DNA of 34,765 nt from Lutibacter sp. (GCA_027449025.1 DAIDMK010000029.1:1-34765), one strand, 5' to 3'; shown: positions 1 through 8,591, numbered from the stretch's first letter. Notes: a model not told the origin generated them from the letters alone. Numbers and translations are program-made.

Positions 1-42
1 TTTCATCAAACTTCTTGGAATCTCAATGGTAATAATGCCTAA
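1..42 (+). CDS. Possible 3' end of an unidentified gene
   Basis: Frame 1 is open from the window edge to a TAA at 40-42 and reads FHQTSWNLNGNNA. A strong hairpin terminator follows at 85-118, and the next gene lies on the opposite strand, so a plus-strand gene ending here fits the layout. Thirteen codons are too few to name a family, and chance openness is a real alternative. Confidence 0.3.
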   Translation, partial: FHQTSWNLNGNNA

Positions 43-84
43 CAGACTATTTACCAACTATTTTTCAGTATTATGCCATTTTTA

Positions 85-118
85 AAAAGAAAAACCCGCA
101 TTTGTGGGTTTTTCTTTT
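85..118. terminator. Bidirectional hairpin terminator
   Basis: A 13-bp stem (85-97 with 106-118) has a CCC/GGG core flanked by A-rich and T-rich arms, so either strand yields a hairpin with a U-rich tail. It separates the plus-strand gene that may end at 42 from the minus-strand polyamine operon that ends at 165. Confidence 0.8.
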
Positions 119-164
119 ATATTATCAGATATTTTATAAGCTGAAATATTTTCAAATAATTTTA

Positions 165-461
165 TTAGTCTAAATCTTCGTCACTTTCTTCATCTGCAAT
201 ATCTTCAATATCGCTATCAAATACATCATCAAAATTGTCTTCCTCTGCATCATAATCCTCCATAGTTTCTTCCAATTTCAAACTAATTTTAACAAGATAT
301 ATAGTATCTTCAAAATTAACCTCCACTGCTCTAACGGTTTCACCCTGAGCATTTTTGAAGGTAATGATGTCTTTGTAGCCATAACCATTAGGGAATTTCG
401 CTACCAATAAATCTAAAATATCGCTGGTTAATTTACTATAATCTACTATTACTCTTTTCAT
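165..461 (-). CDS. Small acidic conserved protein of unknown function
   Basis: This 98-residue protein has a mixed basic and hydrophobic first half (MKRVIVDYSKL...) and a strongly acidic C-terminal third, with about 20 Asp/Glu in the last 35 residues. It has no signal peptide, membrane segment or metal motif, so it is probably cytosolic. From memory, flavobacterial relatives are sometimes labelled 'DNA primase'; nothing here supports that, since there is no zinc-binding or Toprim motif. It starts 8 nt after the stop of the deoxyhypusine-synthase-like gene and is the last gene before the terminator, so it is probably co-transcribed with the polyamine genes. Binding to a cationic partner is conceivable from the charge but is only a guess. 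Confidence 0.75.
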   Translation of the reverse strand: MKRVIVDYSKLTSDILDLLVAKFPNGYGYKDIITFKNAQGETVRAVEVNFEDTIYLVKISLKLEETMEDYDAEEDNFDDVFDSDIEDIADEESDEDLD

Positions 462-469
462 AAATTCGT

Positions 470-1444
470 TTACATGTTTAATAAATACGCAAATATTAAC
501 GGTACAACAATGGTTGCATCAGATTCTATTATAAATTTTGGGGTATTGATGTCTAATTTTCCCCAAGTAATTTTCTCATTTGGAACAGCGCCTGAGTATG
601 ATCCATAACTAGTGGTAGAATCTGAAACTTGACAAAAATAACTCCAAAAAGGCGTATCGGTAAGTTCTAAATCTTGGTACAACATTGGAACCACACAAAT
701 AGGAAAATCACCTGCAATTCCGCCACCTATTTGAAAGAAACCAATGCCTGTTTTAGAATTTTTAGTATACCAATCGGCTAGGAAAGTCATATATTCAATT
801 CCTGATTTCACGGTACTTGCTTTAAGTTCGCCTTTTAACACATAGGAAGCAAAAATATTCCCCATCGTACTGTCTTCCCAGCCTGGAACAACCATTGGCA
901 AATTGGCTTTTGCAGCTGCAATCATCCAACTATTTTTTGGGTCAATTTCATAATATTGTTCCAACACACCAGAAAGCACCAATTTATACATAAATTCATG
1001 CGGAAAGTATCGTTCTCCTTTATCTTCAGCATCTTTCCAAATTTTGAAAATGTGTTTTTGCAATCTTCTGAAAGCTTCTTCTTCTGGAATACAAGTATCG
1101 GTAACCCTGTTCAAGCCTTTCTCCATTAAATCCCACTCGTCTTGAGGAGTTAAGTCTCTATAATTAGGAACTCTTTTGTAATGAGAGTGAGCTACTAAAT
1201 TCATCACATCTTCTTCCAAATTTGCACCGGTACAAGATATAATTTGCACTTTATCCTGTCTGATTATTTCAGCAAAAACTTTGCCTATTTCCGCAGTGCT
1301 CATGGCGCCAGCCATAGAAACCAACATTTTTGAACCGGCAGCTAACTGATCTTCATAACCTTTTGCCGCATCAACTAGTGCTGCAGAATTAAAATGCAGG
1401 TAATATTTTTCAATAAATTGGGAAATCGCTCCTTTATTATTCAT
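470..1444 (-). CDS. speY: Deoxyhypusine synthase-like protein, probable homospermidine synthase
   Basis: This 324-residue member of the deoxyhypusine synthase family keeps the catalytic lysine context WGK (Lys296), whose lysine forms the enzyme-butylamine intermediate, and the glycine-rich FFQIGGGIAGDFP NAD-binding stretch. Bacteria lack the eukaryotic substrate eIF5A. Bacterial homologues are known to transfer the aminobutyl group to putrescine instead, making homospermidine, a polyamine reported from flavobacteria. The upstream speA and speB would supply putrescine, which supports that role. I chose the start at 1444 (MNNKGAISQF), not the longer frame to 1531: family members begin here, the 29 extra codons lie inside speB, and the ATG overlaps the speB stop by 8 nt, which suggests translational coupling. 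Confidence 0.9.
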   Translation of the reverse strand: MNNKGAISQFIEKYYLHFNSAALVDAAKGYEDQLAAGSKMLVSMAGAMSTAEIGKVFAEIIRQDKVQIISCTGANLEEDVMNLVAHSHYKRVPNYRDLTPQDEWDLMEKGLNRVTDTCIPEEEAFRRLQKHIFKIWKDAEDKGERYFPHEFMYKLVLSGVLEQYYEIDPKNSWMIAAAKANLPMVVPGWEDSTMGNIFASYVLKGELKASTVKSGIEYMTFLADWYTKNSKTGIGFFQIGGGIAGDFPICVVPMLYQDLELTDTPFWSYFCQVSDSTTSYGSYSGAVPNEKITWGKLDINTPKFIIESDATIVVPLIFAYLLNM

Positions 1445-2372
1445 AATCTTCGTCTTCGAATTTTGAGATTTTGTTACTTGGTTCTTTAAAACCGCTTTCA
1501 TTTCCGTAATCAGCCTCTTCTGTGTTGTCAAATTTGTAACTAAGCATTTTATAATACAATTTAGCTGCTAAAAAATCAGATGATTTTTCCTTTTCATTTG
1601 GACAAAGTTCCATAATATCGAAACCTACCACATTTTTTTCATTGAATATTTTTTTTAGAAAATCTAGGGTTTCGTACCAAAGCAATCCTCCTGGTTCAGG
1701 AGTTCCTGTTGAAGGCATGATTGAAGGATCAAAGGCATCCAAATCAAAAGTTATAAAAACATTTTTACCCATGGTATCAATGGCATTTTCCATCCAATAA
1801 TCGTCGATGGCCATTTCGTGGGCAAAAAACACTTTATCGGGATCTATGACCGTTTTCTCCAAAATATCCATACTGCGTATGCCTACCTGAACCAAGTTGG
1901 TGTTTTGACTCGCTTCATAAACAGCACAAGCATGGTTACATTTAGAACCATCATATTCTTTTCTTAAATCGGCATGCGCATCAATTTGAACAACTGTCAA
2001 ATCATTGAAACATTCATTAAAAGCTCTGATAGTTCCAATAGAAACAGAGTGTTCACCACCAAAAATAGTGACAAATTTATTTTTTCTTATAAATGTTTTT
2101 GTTACTGCATGAACTGCAGCCACCATTTTTTCAGGAGAGGAATTTTCTGTAACGGCATCTGCTAAATAAATACCATTTTTGTAAACTTCAGAATCAGTTT
2201 CAATATCGTAAAGTTCCATGTTTTCTGAAGCATTCAAAAAAGCTTCAGGTCCCTTGTCTGCACCTTTTTGCCATGTGCTTGTTCCATCATAAGGAACAGG
2301 TATTAAAACTATTTTTGAAGTTTCAATTTTGGCATATTGTTCAGATATCCCTGCGTAAGTTCTTTTATTCAT
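1437..2372 (-). CDS. speB: Agmatinase / ureohydrolase (arginase family)
   Basis: This 311-residue ureohydrolase has all binuclear manganese motifs: GGEHS (His108), DAHAD (Asp131, His133, Asp135) and DLDAFDP (Asp210, Asp212). In this position it most likely hydrolyses agmatine from the upstream arginine decarboxylase to putrescine and urea. Arginase or another guanidino-substrate activity cannot be excluded from sequence, but the neighbours favour agmatinase. The start ATG overlaps the speA stop by 8 nt, and its own stop overlaps the next gene in the same way; the two junctions share the sequence TATGAATAA. There is no signal peptide, so it is cytosolic. Confidence 0.9.
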   Translation of the reverse strand: MNKRTYAGISEQYAKIETSKIVLIPVPYDGTSTWQKGADKGPEAFLNASENMELYDIETDSEVYKNGIYLADAVTENSSPEKMVAAVHAVTKTFIRKNKFVTIFGGEHSVSIGTIRAFNECFNDLTVVQIDAHADLRKEYDGSKCNHACAVYEASQNTNLVQVGIRSMDILEKTVIDPDKVFFAHEMAIDDYWMENAIDTMGKNVFITFDLDAFDPSIMPSTGTPEPGGLLWYETLDFLKKIFNEKNVVGFDIMELCPNEKEKSSDFLAAKLYYKMLSYKFDNTEEADYGNESGFKEPSNKISKFEDEDYE

Positions 2373-3762
2373 AACCTAATATTTTTAAAAAATCGCTTGC
2401 TATTTGTTTTTCTTTAAACACTTTAAATTCTAATTTATCTTCGTTATTTTTTGATATAATAATATGTTTTGGCTGAGGGATTAAGCAATGTTGCAATCCG
2501 CCATAACCTCCTATTGATTCCTGGTATGCGCCTGTATTAAAAAATCCTAAATACAGTGGTTTTTCTTCTTTATAAACTGGCAAATAAATAGCGTTTATAT
2601 GTTGTTCTGAATTGTAATAATCATCACTATCACAGGTTAAACCTCCTAATAATACTCTTTCATATACATCGTTCCAACGGTTTAAAGGTAATAAAACAAA
2701 TCGTTTATTTATAGCCCAACTGTCTGGTAAGGTAGTAATAAATGATGAGTTTATCATATTCCATCTTTCTCTGTCGTTCTGCTTTTTTTGGTATAAGACC
2801 TTATAAATGGCGCCTCCGCTCTCACCTACCGTATAGCTCCCAAATTCTGTAAATATATGCGGAACCTGAACCTCAGCATCTTCGCAGGCTTCTTTTATTT
2901 GGCAGATGATTTCATCAACCATATATTCATAATCGTAATTAAAAGCCAATGAGTTTTTAACTGGAAATCCACCACCGATGTTTAAGCTATCCAAACTTGG
3001 ACAAATCCTTTTTAGACTGATATAAACTTTTAAACATTTGCTTAATTCGTTCCAATAATAGGCATTGTCTTTAATACCGGTATTGATGAAGAAATGCAAC
3101 ATTTTTAGATTTACCTTATGATTGTCTTTCACTTCTCGTCTATAAAAATCGACGATATTTTTATAGCCAATTCCCAAACGTGAGGTGTAAAATTCAAACT
3201 TTGGTTCTTCTTCAGAAGCAATCCTTATTCCTATATTAATTTTCTTTTTTGTCCCTTCAGTAAGCAAGCCAATTTCTTCATAATTATCGATAATCGGAAT
3301 GCAATTTTTATGACCGTTATTGATTAATCGCTGAATATTTGTAATGTATTCATCGCGTTTAAAGCCATTACAAAGAATGAAGGTTTTATCCGTTATTTTA
3401 CCTTCTTTTTTTAAGCTTTCAACAATATCAATATCAATGGCTGAGGAAGTTTCTATATGAATATCATTTTTTAAAGCTTCATCTAACACGTGTTTAAAAT
3501 GGGAACTTTTGGTACAATAACAATAATGATATTTAGCTTTATATTTATGGTTATGCATTGCTTTTACAAACATTGCCCTAGCTTTTTGGATATTTTGGCT
3601 AATTTTAGGTAAATAGGTAAATTTTAAGGGCGTTCCAAATTCCTCAACCAATTTCATGGTATCAATGTCATGAAAATGTAAGTTTTTATTGGCGTCAACA
3701 AAAAACTCTTCTTGGGGAAAATCAAATGTTTGATTAATTAAGTCGATATATTTAGTGTTCAT
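2365..3762 (-). CDS. speA: Arginine decarboxylase, fold III PLP enzyme
   Basis: This 465-residue decarboxylase is of the alanine-racemase-like (fold III) type. The PLP lysine lies in YCYCTKSSH (Lys85). LNIGGGFP is the glycine-rich phosphate loop, and TCDSDD (Cys377-Asp378) and FFNTGAYQE form the C-terminal active site. At 465 residues it is much shorter than E. coli SpeA (about 658), as is usual in this phylum. It should convert arginine to agmatine, the first step of the putrescine route completed by speB downstream. It is the first gene of the operon; the 319 nt before it contain a possible -7 box far upstream (3977-3984). Confidence 0.92.
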   Translation of the reverse strand: MNTKYIDLINQTFDFPQEEFFVDANKNLHFHDIDTMKLVEEFGTPLKFTYLPKISQNIQKARAMFVKAMHNHKYKAKYHYCYCTKSSHFKHVLDEALKNDIHIETSSAIDIDIVESLKKEGKITDKTFILCNGFKRDEYITNIQRLINNGHKNCIPIIDNYEEIGLLTEGTKKKINIGIRIASEEEPKFEFYTSRLGIGYKNIVDFYRREVKDNHKVNLKMLHFFINTGIKDNAYYWNELSKCLKVYISLKRICPSLDSLNIGGGFPVKNSLAFNYDYEYMVDEIICQIKEACEDAEVQVPHIFTEFGSYTVGESGGAIYKVLYQKKQNDRERWNMINSSFITTLPDSWAINKRFVLLPLNRWNDVYERVLLGGLTCDSDDYYNSEQHINAIYLPVYKEEKPLYLGFFNTGAYQESIGGYGGLQHCLIPQPKHIIISKNNEDKLEFKVFKEKQIASDFLKILGYE

Positions 3763-4081
3763 TTAGTATTTTAATTTTACAATTAATAAGGTAGTCATTT
3801 TAGACTCGTATTAAGTTCAAAAAAGGATTTTATAGCTATACTCTTAATACTAAATAATTTTTTTCAAGCCGTACAATTTTCAATGGATTGAATAACTTTA
3901 AAATGTGGTTAAATGAAGTCATTAAAATACTTAATTCCTCGTTATATTTTTAATAATTATGTGTTTTAAAGGTCTGCAAACATACAAGTTAGCCGTTAAA
4001 AAACGCTCTTCTTTTATGGCTGCTTTAAACGTTGGCGCAAACTTATATAAAAAATCAATACAAATTAAAAAAAATCTAATT
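3763..4081. other. Intergenic region between speA and yaaA
   Basis: These 319 nt must hold the speA promoter and the end of the yaaA transcript. One perfect TAnnTTTG (minus strand, 3977-3984, TATGTTTG) would give a leader of about 200 nt. A 70-codon open frame here has no recognisable protein character. I found no clear terminator. Confidence 0.5.
3977..3984 (-). promoter_or_regulatory. Possible -7 promoter box for the speA operon
   Basis: TATGTTTG on the minus strand matches the Bacteroidota -7 consensus TAnnTTTG. It is more than 200 nt from the speA start and no clear -33 TTG was found, so the assignment is weak. Confidence 0.25.
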
Positions 4082-4840
4082 TTATCTCGTAAAAACCAAC
4101 TCATCTGTTGAGGATAAGTTTGCGTCAAATGCATAGCCTTCATAATTAAAATTTTTCAACTCATCTATTGTTTCAACCTGTTGATCTATGATGAAACGAA
4201 CCATTAACCCCCTTGCTTTTTTCGCAAAAAACGCAATTACTTTTAATTTCCCGTCTTTTAAATCCTTAAAAACTGGCGTGATTATAGGAACTTTTAACAA
4301 TGCTGGTTTTACCGCTTTAAAATACTCAGCGCTCGCTAAATTAATAAACAATTCATTATCAGCAAGTTCATTATTTAATTTTTCGGTAATTTTTTTTCCC
4401 CAAAACTGATATAAATTCTCCTTTTTCGCCACTTTTAACTTGGTTCCCATTTCTAAACGATAAGGCTGAATCAAATCTAAAGGCTTCAATAAACCATATT
4501 GCCCTGATAGGATTCTTAATTTATTTTGAAGCTGATTCAATTTATCATTTGATAAGGAATATGCATCGAGCCCTATATAAACTTCCCCATTAAAAGCAAA
4601 AATAGCCTGACGTGCATTACTTAACGAAAAAGGCAATGTCCATTCCTGGTTACGTTGCCAATTTAATTCGCCCAAGTTTGGGGAAACATTCATTATTGCT
4701 GAAAGTTGTTTAGGAGATTTCTTCTTTAAAATGACATTCAATTTTGCGGCTTCATCTAAAAAAATTCCTTGTGTAAACTGCTTTGAGGGAATGGACGTTT
4801 TATAATCCAGTGATTTAGCCGGTGATATAATAATTTTCAA
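4082..4840 (-). CDS. yaaA: YaaA / UPF0246 family peroxide-stress protein
   Basis: The 252-residue protein opens with the family hallmark KIIISPAKSLDY and continues with conserved blocks such as AIFAFNGEVYIGLDAYSL and ILSGQYGLLKPLDLIQPYRLE. In E. coli YaaA limits iron-driven oxidative damage during peroxide stress and has a DNA-binding fold; there is no signal peptide, so it is cytosolic. The start codon is TTG (4838-4840): the family N-terminus begins exactly there and no in-frame ATG precedes it. Upstream lies a leader ORF (4859-4927) in a repeat shared with coaD and topB, suggesting coupled translation. Confidence 0.93.
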   Translation of the reverse strand: MKIIISPAKSLDYKTSIPSKQFTQGIFLDEAAKLNVILKKKSPKQLSAIMNVSPNLGELNWQRNQEWTLPFSLSNARQAIFAFNGEVYIGLDAYSLSNDKLNQLQNKLRILSGQYGLLKPLDLIQPYRLEMGTKLKVAKKENLYQFWGKKITEKLNNELADNELFINLASAEYFKAVKPALLKVPIITPVFKDLKDGKLKVIAFFAKKARGLMVRFIIDQQVETIDELKNFNYEGYAFDANLSSTDELVFTR

Positions 4841-4927
4841 CTGTTTAAACTTTATTTTTTATTGGTACATATGCAGTTCGCCATTAATCATTCTGCTGTG
4901 TATCAAAATTTGTAATGCTCGTTTCAT
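4841..4927 (-). repeat. Leader element, yaaA copy
   Basis: This 87-bp unit ends directly against the yaaA TTG start. By hand alignment it is identical at 80 of 87 positions to the topB copy (13073-13159), which is on the other strand. It contains a 22-codon ORF, an A/T-rich spacer and the terminal AAACAG. AACTG (plus-strand 4874-4878) can pair with CAGTT, which covers the start codon (4839-4843). Confidence 0.85.
4859..4927 (-). CDS. Leader peptide ORF upstream of yaaA
   Basis: This 22-residue ORF begins MKRALQILIHSRMINGELH and ends in TAA 18 nt before the yaaA start. The topB leader ORF has the same length and differs at two residues (Leu5/Trp and Met20/Leu). Such length and frame conservation suggests translation, but because the DNA itself is repeated, coding is not proven. 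Confidence 0.5.
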   Translation of the reverse strand: MKRALQILIHSRMINGELHMYQ

Positions 4928-5067
4928 TTCTTATTTTTTCATTTTTAGTTGAAATTTTATCCAACTAGGCAATTTTATGATTAATTATTTTTAAATAATA
5001 TCTTAAAATTAAAAATTAATATACAAATAGTTGCGTTTTTATGAATTATTATTGAAATAATTCTCAT

Positions 5068-5697
5068 TTAAACAAGTTCATTTATAAATTTTTGCATTTT
5101 TTCATACAGCAATCCCACGTGGTACCCATCCATTAATGCATGATGAACTTCCACCGAAAATGGGATTTTTTGAATTTCGTTTTCCTTGAATATTTTTCCA
5201 AATACCACTTTTGGAATCCCCCTCAATCCTTCATTTCCATTTCTTGCATGTTTAAATCCGGTAAAAGAAACCCAAGGAATTGTGGAGCAATGGATGATTC
5301 CCAATTGATCCTCCTGGGTATTGAACCCAATGCCTTTTTTATGATTTTCAAGCACTAATTTACCATTTGCATTAAATGCTGAAAGGGTTGTGCAATATTT
5401 AAAATCGCAAAATGAAAAAGTTTTGTCATCATTTAAAACTGTGGAGCCAATATTTACTTGATCAAATAAGTAAACTTTGTCGTTTTTAAAACGCAATTTA
5501 AATTCGGTAATTTCATTGGCACATTTTAAGGCAACATACATACAGGCTAAAGAAAACGACAAATGATGTTGCTTACAGTACTTGTAAAGATTGGTGACTT
5601 CTAAATTGGCTGTAATATTAAAAAAAGGATCTTCATACGTTTTAAAAAATTGGTATTGTGCATTTCTGTTCCAATTTTCAATATCAAATTCTTTCAT
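5068..5697 (-). CDS. Chloramphenicol acetyltransferase-fold protein
   Basis: This 209-residue protein has the CAT-family active site HHALMDGYH (residues 185-193, consensus HHxxxDG) and the conserved PWVSFTGF segment (141-148), which in CAT enzymes lines the active site. The length matches the family (about 210-220). Such proteins form trimers and acetylate hydroxyl groups with acetyl-CoA. Chromosomal flavobacterial copies are common, and drug resistance cannot be inferred from sequence alone. It lies 10 nt after the rluD stop, so it is probably the last gene of the PASTA-rluD operon. There is no signal peptide. Confidence 0.85.
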   Translation of the reverse strand: MKEFDIENWNRNAQYQFFKTYEDPFFNITANLEVTNLYKYCKQHHLSFSLACMYVALKCANEITEFKLRFKNDKVYLFDQVNIGSTVLNDDKTFSFCDFKYCTTLSAFNANGKLVLENHKKGIGFNTQEDQLGIIHCSTIPWVSFTGFKHARNGNEGLRGIPKVVFGKIFKENEIQKIPFSVEVHHALMDGYHVGLLYEKMQKFINELV

Positions 5698-5707
5698 TAT
5701 ATTCTTT

Positions 5708-6736
5708 TTATTCTTTTTGATTGATGGTATAGCTTCGCCATTTCTCTAAACACAACTGCATGTCTTGAGGCATTTCCGAATTAAATTGTAAGAATTCTTT
5801 GGTAATAGGATGCTGAAAACCCAATGTTTTTGCGTGTAGTGCTTGCCTTGGCAATACTTTAAAACAATTTTCAACAAATTGTTTGTATTTGGTAAATGTT
5901 GTACCTTTTAAGATGGTATCTCCACCGTAACGTTCATCATTAAAAAGCGTATGGCCGATGTGTTTCATATGCGCCCTAATTTGATGCGTTCTTCCGGTTT
6001 CCAGTTTGCATTGAATTAAGGTTACATAACTAAAGCGCTCCAGCACTTTATAATGGGTAATTGCAGGTTTGCCAAATTCGCCGGTTGGAAAAACATCCAT
6101 TTGCAATCTATTTTTTAAACTTCTACCAATATTTCCTTCAATAATCCCTTCTTCTTCATCAATATTTCCCCAAACCAAGGCATAATATAAACGTTCGGTG
6201 GTTCTGTCAAAAAATTGTTTGGACAAATGTGCCATCGCATATTCGGTTTTTGCCACCACCAGCAACCCACTGGTATCTTTATCTATTCTGTGTACCAAAC
6301 CAGGACGTTCATTGGAGTTTGTCGGCAAATTTTCAATATGAAAAATCAATCCGTTTACCAAAGTGCCGCTATAATTTCCGTGACCAGGATGCACTACCAT
6401 ACCGGCAGGTTTATTTACAACAATTACCTCATCATCTTCAAACAAAATATCCAAAGGAATGTCCTCCGCAACCAATAAATTCTCGTGTGGAGGATGTGCC
6501 AAAACAACACGAACAACATCTTTTGCCTTAACCTTATAGTTAGATTTTACTGCAATGTCATTCACCAATATATTTCCTGCTTTTGCAGCCTGTTGAATTT
6601 TATTTCGGGTAGAATATTCTATAAAATTCATCAGATATTTATCAACGCGCAAAGGCTCCTGACCTTCACTGGCAAGAAACCTATAATGTTCGTAAAATTC
6701 CTCTTTATCTAAATCTTCTATATTGTCTATTTTCAT
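5708..6736 (-). CDS. rluD: RluD-family 23S rRNA pseudouridine synthase
   Basis: This 342-residue RluA/RluD-family enzyme has an N-terminal S4 RNA-binding domain (about 29-76, LRVDKYL...) and a catalytic domain with VHRIDKDTSGLL; Asp152 is the catalytic aspartate. RluD isomerises uridines in helix 69 of 23S rRNA in E. coli; the exact target here is inferred from the family. Its start overlaps the PASTA gene stop by 4 nt (ATGA), indicating coupled translation, and the CAT-like gene follows after 10 nt. The PASTA-rluD pair facing ddl is a common flavobacterial arrangement. Confidence 0.92.
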   Translation of the reverse strand: MKIDNIEDLDKEEFYEHYRFLASEGQEPLRVDKYLMNFIEYSTRNKIQQAAKAGNILVNDIAVKSNYKVKAKDVVRVVLAHPPHENLLVAEDIPLDILFEDDEVIVVNKPAGMVVHPGHGNYSGTLVNGLIFHIENLPTNSNERPGLVHRIDKDTSGLLVVAKTEYAMAHLSKQFFDRTTERLYYALVWGNIDEEEGIIEGNIGRSLKNRLQMDVFPTGEFGKPAITHYKVLERFSYVTLIQCKLETGRTHQIRAHMKHIGHTLFNDERYGGDTILKGTTFTKYKQFVENCFKVLPRQALHAKTLGFQHPITKEFLQFNSEMPQDMQLCLEKWRSYTINQKE

Positions 6737-7338
6737 TCTATAATCAGTTCTTCGGTGGTTCCTAAACTATCTATTTGCATACCTCCTTCATTTCCATCGC
6801 CTAACTTTAAGATGATTTCAGAATTTTGTGGAATTTTATCTCCGTTTTTTAAATCTTTTCCTTTGTAAATTAAACCTCTCACCACATCTTTCGCAATATC
6901 ATTCACATAAATTTCCTGTGCACTTATTCTAAATCCAATGGCTGTTAATTGTGCAACTGCTTGTCTTTTTGTTTTGCCATAAAAATCGGGTATTTCAATA
7001 TCCGAATATCCTGATGGATTCAATGTCAAATATATTTTTCTGTTTTCTTTCACAAAATCCCCAGCTTCCGGACTTTGTTCAATGACAGATTTGCTTGGAT
7101 ACTCTGCAATAAAACTTGCAGAATCTATCACCTCCCAGCTTAAATCCAAATCGCTCAACGTTTCCTCAACCTCCTCCAAACTCAATTTAGACAAATTTGG
7201 AACTTCAATTTTCTGATTGTGATTGGTCGAAAAATTTAACCAAAACACACTAAAAACAATCAATACCACTAAAACAACAAATGCCATCAGCAACTGTTTT
7301 ACAAATACTTTAGATTTAATAAATTTAAAAAAACTCAT
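6733..7338 (-). CDS. PASTA domain membrane-anchored protein
   Basis: This 201-residue protein has a short cytosolic N-terminus, one membrane helix (about 12-35) and two PASTA domains (about 43-108 and 113-181) that would lie in the periplasm. PASTA domains bind muropeptides or cell-wall precursors in other bacteria. There is no kinase or transpeptidase domain, so this is a stand-alone PASTA protein. It is divergent from ddl, which makes the D-Ala-D-Ala of peptidoglycan, so a cell-wall link is plausible. It overlaps rluD by 4 nt. A -7 box lies 22 nt upstream of the start. Confidence 0.9.
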   Translation of the reverse strand: MSFFKFIKSKVFVKQLLMAFVVLVVLIVFSVFWLNFSTNHNQKIEVPNLSKLSLEEVEETLSDLDLSWEVIDSASFIAEYPSKSVIEQSPEAGDFVKENRKIYLTLNPSGYSDIEIPDFYGKTKRQAVAQLTAIGFRISAQEIYVNDIAKDVVRGLIYKGKDLKNGDKIPQNSEIILKLGDGNEGGMQIDSLGTTEELIIE

Positions 7339-7360
7339 ATTCCCGTTTTTAGATTTTATG

Positions 7361-7368
7361 CAAAGATA
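7361..7368 (-). promoter_or_regulatory. -7 promoter box for PASTA-rluD operon
   Basis: TATCTTTG on the minus strand matches TAnnTTTG perfectly, 22 nt before the PASTA start. No clear TTG was found at -33. Confidence 0.5.
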
Positions 7369-7450
7369 CTTTTTTATTGTTTATTTTTTTTCTGTTTAAT
7401 TTTTAGTTGTTGCCTTAGTTGGCTTAAACTTTCGACATTTAACTTTTAAT

Positions 7451-7501
7451 CCTATCCCCAACCCCTACCTAGGCAGGCAGGCTTTTCCGAAGGAAAGGGC
7501 G
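7451..7501. repeat. GC-rich hairpin with an inserted AGGCAGGC tract
   Basis: In an AT-rich spacer, this GC-rich patch holds CCCCAACCCCT and, further on, TTTCC-GAA-GGAAA followed by GGG, so it folds into an interrupted hairpin. Between the arms is a stretch of about 17 nt (about 7466-7482, ACCTAGGCAGGCAGGC). Similar short GC-rich sequence occurs inside the decayed leader copy at about 8642-8660. It looks like a small interspersed repeat or repeat debris. Confidence 0.45.
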
Positions 7502-7576
7502 TTTGATTTGAGATAAATAGTTATTTACAACAAAAATCTTCTAATATTTACCTTTTAATATTTAACTTTTAAACTG

Positions 7577-7584
7577 TAAGTTTG
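7577..7584 (+). promoter_or_regulatory. -7 promoter box for ddl
   Basis: TAAGTTTG matches TAnnTTTG perfectly, 23 nt before the ddl ATG. The -33 region has no clear TTG. Confidence 0.5.
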
Positions 7585-7607
7585 TATTTCAACTTATTAA
7601 ACTTATA

Positions 7608-8591
7608 ATGAAAAAAAATATTGCCATAATTATGGGCGGACACTCTTCGGAAGTTGAAATCTCTCTACAAAGTGGTCAGGTTGTCTATCAAAATATTTCA
7701 AAAGAGAAATACAATACCTATAAAGTTCATGTTCTTAAAGAAAAATGGGTGCTTGTTGATGATTCTGGAAATGAATTCCCCATAAACAAACACGATTTTT
7801 CAGCAGAAATTAAGGGTAAAAAAATTAATTTTGATTGCGTTTTTAATGCCATACATGGCCATCCGGGCGAAGACGGAACCATTTTAGCCTACTTTGAATT
7901 GATTGGGTTGAAACACACCTCAGCACCTTTTTATCAAATGGCATTAACATTTAATAAGCGTGATTGTTTAAGTGTTCTGAAACAATATGGCATAAAAACT
8001 GCAAAATCTTACTTTTTAAATAAGGGTGATAAAATTAATGTGGAAGAAATAATTGCGAGAGTAGGTTTGCCTTGTTTTGTAAAACCCAACAATGCCGGTT
8101 CAAGTTTTGGGATTTCTAAAGCAAAAACCGCTTCAGAAATAATTCCATCCATAGAAAAAGCTTTTAAAGAAGATTCACAAATTTTAATAGAAGAATTTTT
8201 AGACGGTACGGAAATTACCATTGGCGTTTTTAACTACAAAGGAAAAATTAAAGTGTTACCAATGACAGAAATTGTAAGTGGTAATGAGTTTTTTGATTAT
8301 GAAGCGAAGTATTTAGGGAAATCTCAGGAAATTACGCCTGCCAGAGTTTCATTGGAAGTTCATGAAAGATTAGAAAAAATAGCTTCTCAAGTATATCAAA
8401 TTTTAGACATGAGCGGATTTTCACGCTCTGAGTATATTTTAGTAAATAATGAGCCGCATTTTCTCGAAATGAATACTGTGCCTGGCTTGACAACGGCAAG
8501 TATAATTCCGCAACAAGCCAAAGTTGCAGGCATTAGTTTAGAAGCACTTTTTCATAATGCTATTGATATGGCTTTAAGCAAAAACTCATGA
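7608..8591 (+). CDS. ddl: D-alanine--D-alanine ligase
   Basis: This 327-residue ATP-grasp ligase has the N-terminal GGHSSEVEIS signature, the ATP-binding KPNNAGSSFGISKA loop, EEFLDGTEITIGVF, and the C-terminal FLEMNTVPGLTTASIIPQQ with the metal-binding Glu/Asn pair. It joins two D-alanines for peptidoglycan precursors in the cytosol. Length is typical for Ddl. It is transcribed toward coaD and divergently from the PASTA protein. Its stop codon overlaps the ATG-like first bases of the decayed leader element. Confidence 0.95.
   Translation: MKKNIAIIMGGHSSEVEISLQSGQVVYQNISKEKYNTYKVHVLKEKWVLVDDSGNEFPINKHDFSAEIKGKKINFDCVFNAIHGHPGEDGTILAYFELIGLKHTSAPFYQMALTFNKRDCLSVLKQYGIKTAKSYFLNKGDKINVEEIIARVGLPCFVKPNNAGSSFGISKAKTASEIIPSIEKAFKEDSQILIEEFLDGTEITIGVFNYKGKIKVLPMTEIVSGNEFFDYEAKYLGKSQEITPARVSLEVHERLEKIASQVYQILDMSGFSRSEYILVNNEPHFLEMNTVPGLTTASIIPQQAKVAGISLEALFHNAIDMALSKNS

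Noticed and set aside
1445-1531. Longer N-terminus for the deoxyhypusine-synthase-like protein
   Set aside because: The added 29 residues lie wholly inside speB and do not match the family; MNNKGAISQF is the family start.
3931-4143. 70-codon minus-strand open frame overlapping the yaaA end
   Set aside because: It overlaps the yaaA stop region, matches no family and has an improbable residue mix; treated as chance.
4841-4927. Leader element considered as an integron attC or recombinase site
   Set aside because: No attC core sites or integrase are visible, and the copies sit in front of genes on fixed strands, not between cassettes.
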